Assembly: GCA_034687125.1 (NCBI GenBank)
Contig: JAQGBZ010000001.1
Span: 372,001-436,000 of the forward strand
Length of the DNA stretch: 64,000 nucleotides
Direction: 5' to 3'
From: Neelides folsomi
Lineage: Eukaryota; Arthropoda; Collembola; Neelipleona; Neelidae
Below, in pieces: positions 60,217-64,000 of this stretch (its first letter is position 1; every line of letters starts with the position of its first letter). The translations under genes were made by a program, and so were the position numbers. The notes beneath the pieces are model-generated. The model searched no databases, was not told the origin of the DNA, and saw nothing but the letters and a program-made list of their open reading frames with translations.

Positions 60217-60355
60217 ATGGTCGTCTTGGCTGTATTTCTCGACCTTCCTTGGGAAAATAGTCGTTTTCAAGCCCATTTATACAATTTACGCGAGAAGGAT
60301 GCAACGGGACTTGAACTCAGTCGTTCCAAACACAGGCAAAAGGGATCTTTAATAG
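60217..60355 (+). CDS. Weak candidate first coding exon
   Basis: An ATG in good context (CAACAATGG) opens 46 codons starting MVVLAVFLDLPWENSRFQAH and ending GSLIG at a strong donor AATAG|GTAAGAC. An in-frame TGA sits three codons before the ATG. No family recognised and no following exon found. A second frame is also open across the same bases, so chance is likely enough to keep this low. Confidence 0.18.
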
Positions 60356-60790
60356 GTAAGACAATGAGAGGAGCAATTTAGGAACTTACAAAGTATAAAC
60401 AAAATGATAAAAGTTAAAAGATCGGATCAAGGAAGTTTTTTTATCGGATCTTTTTCCTTCAGTCCTGACTCAGCAATCAGCACTCGACTCATTCCCTTTT
60501 GTTCGTCTCTACCGAGAGCTCGGGCATCCGCTCCACTACAAACTATTCTCATTTTCTCATTCAATAATAATTCATATAATAAGCCATTTATTATTCCATT
60601 ATCCTTTCCATGTCTGTGGTTAGGACGAGCATGGAGGTATAAAAGATAAGAAAACCTGTTAAATGTCTGAATTTGCAACTAATTATTACGTTATTAAATT
60701 CACGCAATAATTTTTGCACATCGAAAAGCATATAATTATAATTTTCTAATACTTACTAATATTTATGTATGCTCATTCTAATCTATAAGT

Positions 60791-60796
60791 TTTATT
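60791..60796 (-). terminator. Possible polyadenylation signal (AATAAA on - strand)
   Basis: TTTATT on + reads AATAAA on -, about 130 bases past the stop of the candidate exon at 60927-61102. Its position supports that exon as terminal. Confidence 0.35.
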
Positions 60797-60926
60797 TAAA
60801 ATAAACCTTCAACGATTTCAAATTATAACTCTAATATAAATGGCTTTACTCATAATTTTCATAAGTCATATCATTCATTCATATTCATAAGTTATAACTT
60901 AAGCAAAGAAAGAAGAACTAAAAAAA

Positions 60927-61102
60927 TTATGAATACATAAACTCATGAACCTCCATGAACTTTGAAAGTGACATATCCTGGGAACTGGGAAAATCATTAG
61001 AATAATAAGAAGGAACGAACGACGGCATAACAAATCCATCCAATTTTCCGTAAATGGAAGTGATCCATCCGGAAGTCCCATTTGAGGATTCTCCCAATGT
61101 GT
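60927..61102 (-). CDS. Possible last coding exon of an unidentified gene entering from the right
   Basis: After a pyrimidine-containing acceptor (CAATTTAAG) the - strand is open for 57 codons to TAA at 60927-60929, with two bases of a split codon at its start. The peptide begins with TLGESSNGTSGWITSIYGK, is rich in S, F, Y and G in the middle (FVMPSFVPSYYSNDF), and ends SKFMEVHEFMYS. Composition is protein-like and a - strand AATAAA follows at 60791-60796. The family is not recognised; upstream exons would lie to the right. A second open frame overlaps it with a less natural composition. Confidence 0.35.
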
Positions 61103-64000
61103 CTTAAATTGAGTTGATGGACATCCCAGCACAGCAAGACACAACTCCAGGCGAAACAAAAAGTATCTTCTCAATATCACAAAAATATATTACGTCAAAC
61201 CGCTCCATGCTGCATTAGATGATTCATCTCACGATCATGGCCCAGGTCATAATACAATTTTTCCATTAGTCCATATGCACTCTGCGATAAGGGTGGTAAT
61301 TTTAATTAAATTAAAATCCTAATGAGATTTCCTGTTACCCAAAAAATATCCCAAGAAAAAAGAATAAGAAAAATGGTAGGAATTTTTATCTAGGGTTCCA
61401 TTACGCACTTCTTCATATTCATTTTTTATGCGGAGGAGGGACAAAGGGAGGATTTGACTTTGGCTCTAAAGAGAACGGACGGAGAGTTGAGAGAACTCCC
61501 AAATAATTATCAATCTCATTCAATACAGTTGTCTATACAATATCGGGTCGATCTGAAAGCGGATCTCTTGTAATGATTATTATGAGTCCTCCCCATTGTC
61601 CTCTGACCATTCGACTTTCCCAACAGGACTTTTCGCTCCTCTCTATAACATGACTTGTAATGAGTGATAGGATCATCTACATGACCACCAAGAGGTGTTC
61701 TCCGTATCCATCTTCCACATAATATCCTTTTTACAATATCCGCTGTTATTCTTCTCGTGATCGATACATTCATTGGATCTGTCACGCCATGAACATATCA
61801 TTTCAGCCCATTAAAAATCCTAACCAATATCATCGTACAGACCCAAATACCCATATATTTAATAGATATGCCCCTTTGGGCCATTTTTCCTTGGCCCTTT
61901 GAGCTCGAGACAATTGAAGGAAAGAATGGGAAGTAAGAGGAAGAGAGTTTTAATACATCAGTTGAAATACGAAGACCTTTCATCACTCAATCAAGGCAGC
62001 TATTAAATACTTCCCAAAGGTAGTATTAAACATTGAGCTATTTCTACCCATTTTCCTTTCAATTACTAATACAAATTGGCATTCTACTTCGAGCTCGGGT
62101 CTTTTTTCATCTAATAACTCTTTTCATCATCAACATAATTCATTCATTCTTTGGTCCAAGGTGTAAATCCGCCTCTGCACTGCTTCCCCATATTATGTAT
62201 ACTTTGATATACGCTGGTCATTCTTCCTTTTTGACTCCAAGTACACACGTTTGACAACGGGATCTGTCATCATTTTCACATCATGTGAAGAGAAAAATTT
62301 GATGGGGAATGTCAGCCGTTTCTACACATGTAATATTATAAACATCTCGAATATCTTTTCATTTCTTTTCAAAATTCGGAACACATTTGAATCATTTAAA
62401 ATTATCTCTTGCCCATCAACAACGGCGACATGCATTTATAATTATTCCTTATTATATTTCTACTTTAGCTAAAGTGATAAAGAAAGATGAAGTAGCGGGC
62501 ACAACTAATGACGAGAGAAATACCATTCACATTTACCTCCTTGTCATCCAACTAATCTCCTTTTTGACTTAAAAATCAAACCCTTCTCTGTTACAAGTGT
62601 CATTAAGGTCTTTAGAGCTTCAAGAGTCAAAAATATATTATTTTACAATTTAACATCTTTATATTATTTTTATATCATAAACCAGGATATTCTTAAGTCT
62701 TAAACCTAAATAAGAGAATTATTTCAGTTAGAGGATATTAAGAATCTTCAAATCGCATCAAGTTGAATTGATGCCGAATTGAAGCGAATCATTTTTATGT
62801 ATCATTTTTTTCTTTCACGCTTCCCTTAATTCAATTCATTAAAAAAATTATCTATATGAACTAATTAAATTGCACAAGGTTCACAAAACTCTTGGAATTA
62901 TTACGGAGTGAAGCCAATATTCATTAAAGATAATTTTTCACGGAGATAAGCAATAATAATTATTGTTATAATGGAACAGAGATATGCTCTTATAGTGGTA
63001 TTATCTTATTATCTCTGAGAGGGAATGAAGTTGAAAAAGTATCTTTCACATGGTGAAGAAGATATAAGTATGATATAATGCATGAAATTAGAGTTCCACC
63101 CTTCCAATCCAAAAGTAATAAGGAAAATGGCATTTGCACATAACATCTCAAAGCCGTCAGTCGGCCATCGGAATTTGAACTCGGAAGTGGAAAAGAAGGC
63201 AAATGAGATGAGAAATCCCAGGGAGAGAGTGCATGGGAAAGAAGTTGATTAAATTAACCAATCGTGTATTGAGAACGATTTGGCCAAGATGGGTTTTTAA
63301 ACTTGATGTGGCGAAGAGGCACGTTAATGCACCACCATATCGAGGATGAGCCATAAAAGAATGTGTAGTTGTATTTGCATAATCATAAACTCCGAATCAA
63401 AAATAGTAAAAAAAGAGATGAGAATGTGAGGAGGGAATTAGCCGATCCAATCCGTGGGACCAAAAATGTGCATAATGATAAATGAAGGCGGGATGGGTAA
63501 TAATAAGTAAGTGGCATATGGAAAAAGGAACAGATGAAGACTGTTGGAACTATAATTGTTTATATAGGAAATGCAAGTAGCAATTCCATACTGTATTTTT
63601 ATACTCCCATACTACTGATATTATTTAATATCCTTAATACTGTTTATATGCGTTTTAAGTCTTCTAGTGAAGTTCGATCAGCCCTCACGAAGAGAAAGAA
63701 GAGAGAAAAGGAGTGAAATGAAAAGGCTGTCCCGTCAACTTCTATGACCATCTTCGTTCTCCTCAAAGAATAGGAGACTAATTAGAAAGAGAATATGACC
63801 ACGGACGAGTGACAACATAACAAACAAGTCGTATATTTAATTCACTCACACACACATACAAACAGACAGATCCGGCAAGGATGAGGAAGGACGGTCAACT
63901 GACTCTCCCATTCACACAACAACAAGGGACACAAATGGCTTCACACACTCTCAGATGGATGGACATTGAGAGAGAAATGATTCGTCAAACCTCAAAATGG
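61103..64000. other. Right-edge region without a supported gene
   Basis: If the exon at 60927-61102 is real, this is its intron and may hold more exons. The - strand frame at 61516-61785 (89 codons, arginine-rich) shows no domain. A CA-rich simple sequence lies near 63845-63866. No RNA gene or mobile element recognised. Confidence 0.45.

Overview
This is a eukaryotic nuclear window. It is AT-rich, its genes are split by GT-AG introns, there are no operons, and no mobile-element proteins were recognised. The protein set points to an arthropod: an arthropod-type SET/MYND protein and a PAN-ZP apical-matrix protein of the kind known in ecdysozoans. A crustacean such as a copepod is my best guess, but that is inference from general likeness and not a proven match.

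Left end (1-6.6 kb) is compact and gene-dense. A possible last exon of an unnamed + strand gene (604-743) faces a SET/MYND methyltransferase-like gene on the - strand (1287-2912). That gene shares a short head-to-head promoter with the translationally controlled tumour protein gene (TCTP, + strand, 3234-4959, four exons, complete 172 aa). TCTP has a pyrimidine tract suited to a 5' TOP mRNA, and its third intron carries a foldback (MITE-like) element. Tail-to-tail with TCTP lies a complete three-exon COPS9 gene (COP9 signalosome subunit 9, 56 aa, - strand), perhaps with extra upstream exons.

From 8.8 to 12.15 kb, on the - strand, are the last four exons of ATG16L, the WD40 part of the autophagy E3-like scaffold. 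Its upstream exons, for the coiled coil and first WD repeats, were not located. The following ~19 kb holds no gene I can support.

From 31.3 to 56.84 kb, on the + strand, runs one large gene rebuilt from seven coding exons. It encodes a 746-aa single-pass membrane protein: signal peptide, three PAN/apple domains, a complete eight-cysteine ZP domain, a furin-type site, a transmembrane helix and a short tail. Every splice phase agrees. The first coding exon supplies only 14 bases and is followed by a ~9.9 kb intron. A possible small membrane-protein ORF lies antisense in that intron.

The right end (57-64 kb) is mostly non-coding, with a possible last exon of a - strand gene (60927-61102, polyadenylation signal nearby) entering from the right, and one weak possible first exon on + (60217-60355).

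The named genes are unrelated housekeeping or structural genes: translation/growth (TCTP), ubiquitin-like regulation (COPS9), autophagy (ATG16L), chromatin or protein methylation (SMYD-like), and cuticle/apical matrix (PAN-ZP). I see no CRISPR, operon, virus or gene cluster, and no convincing new multi-gene system. The most useful points are the rebuilt gene models, the COPS9 upstream exons, the TCTP intron element and the unnamed candidate exons.
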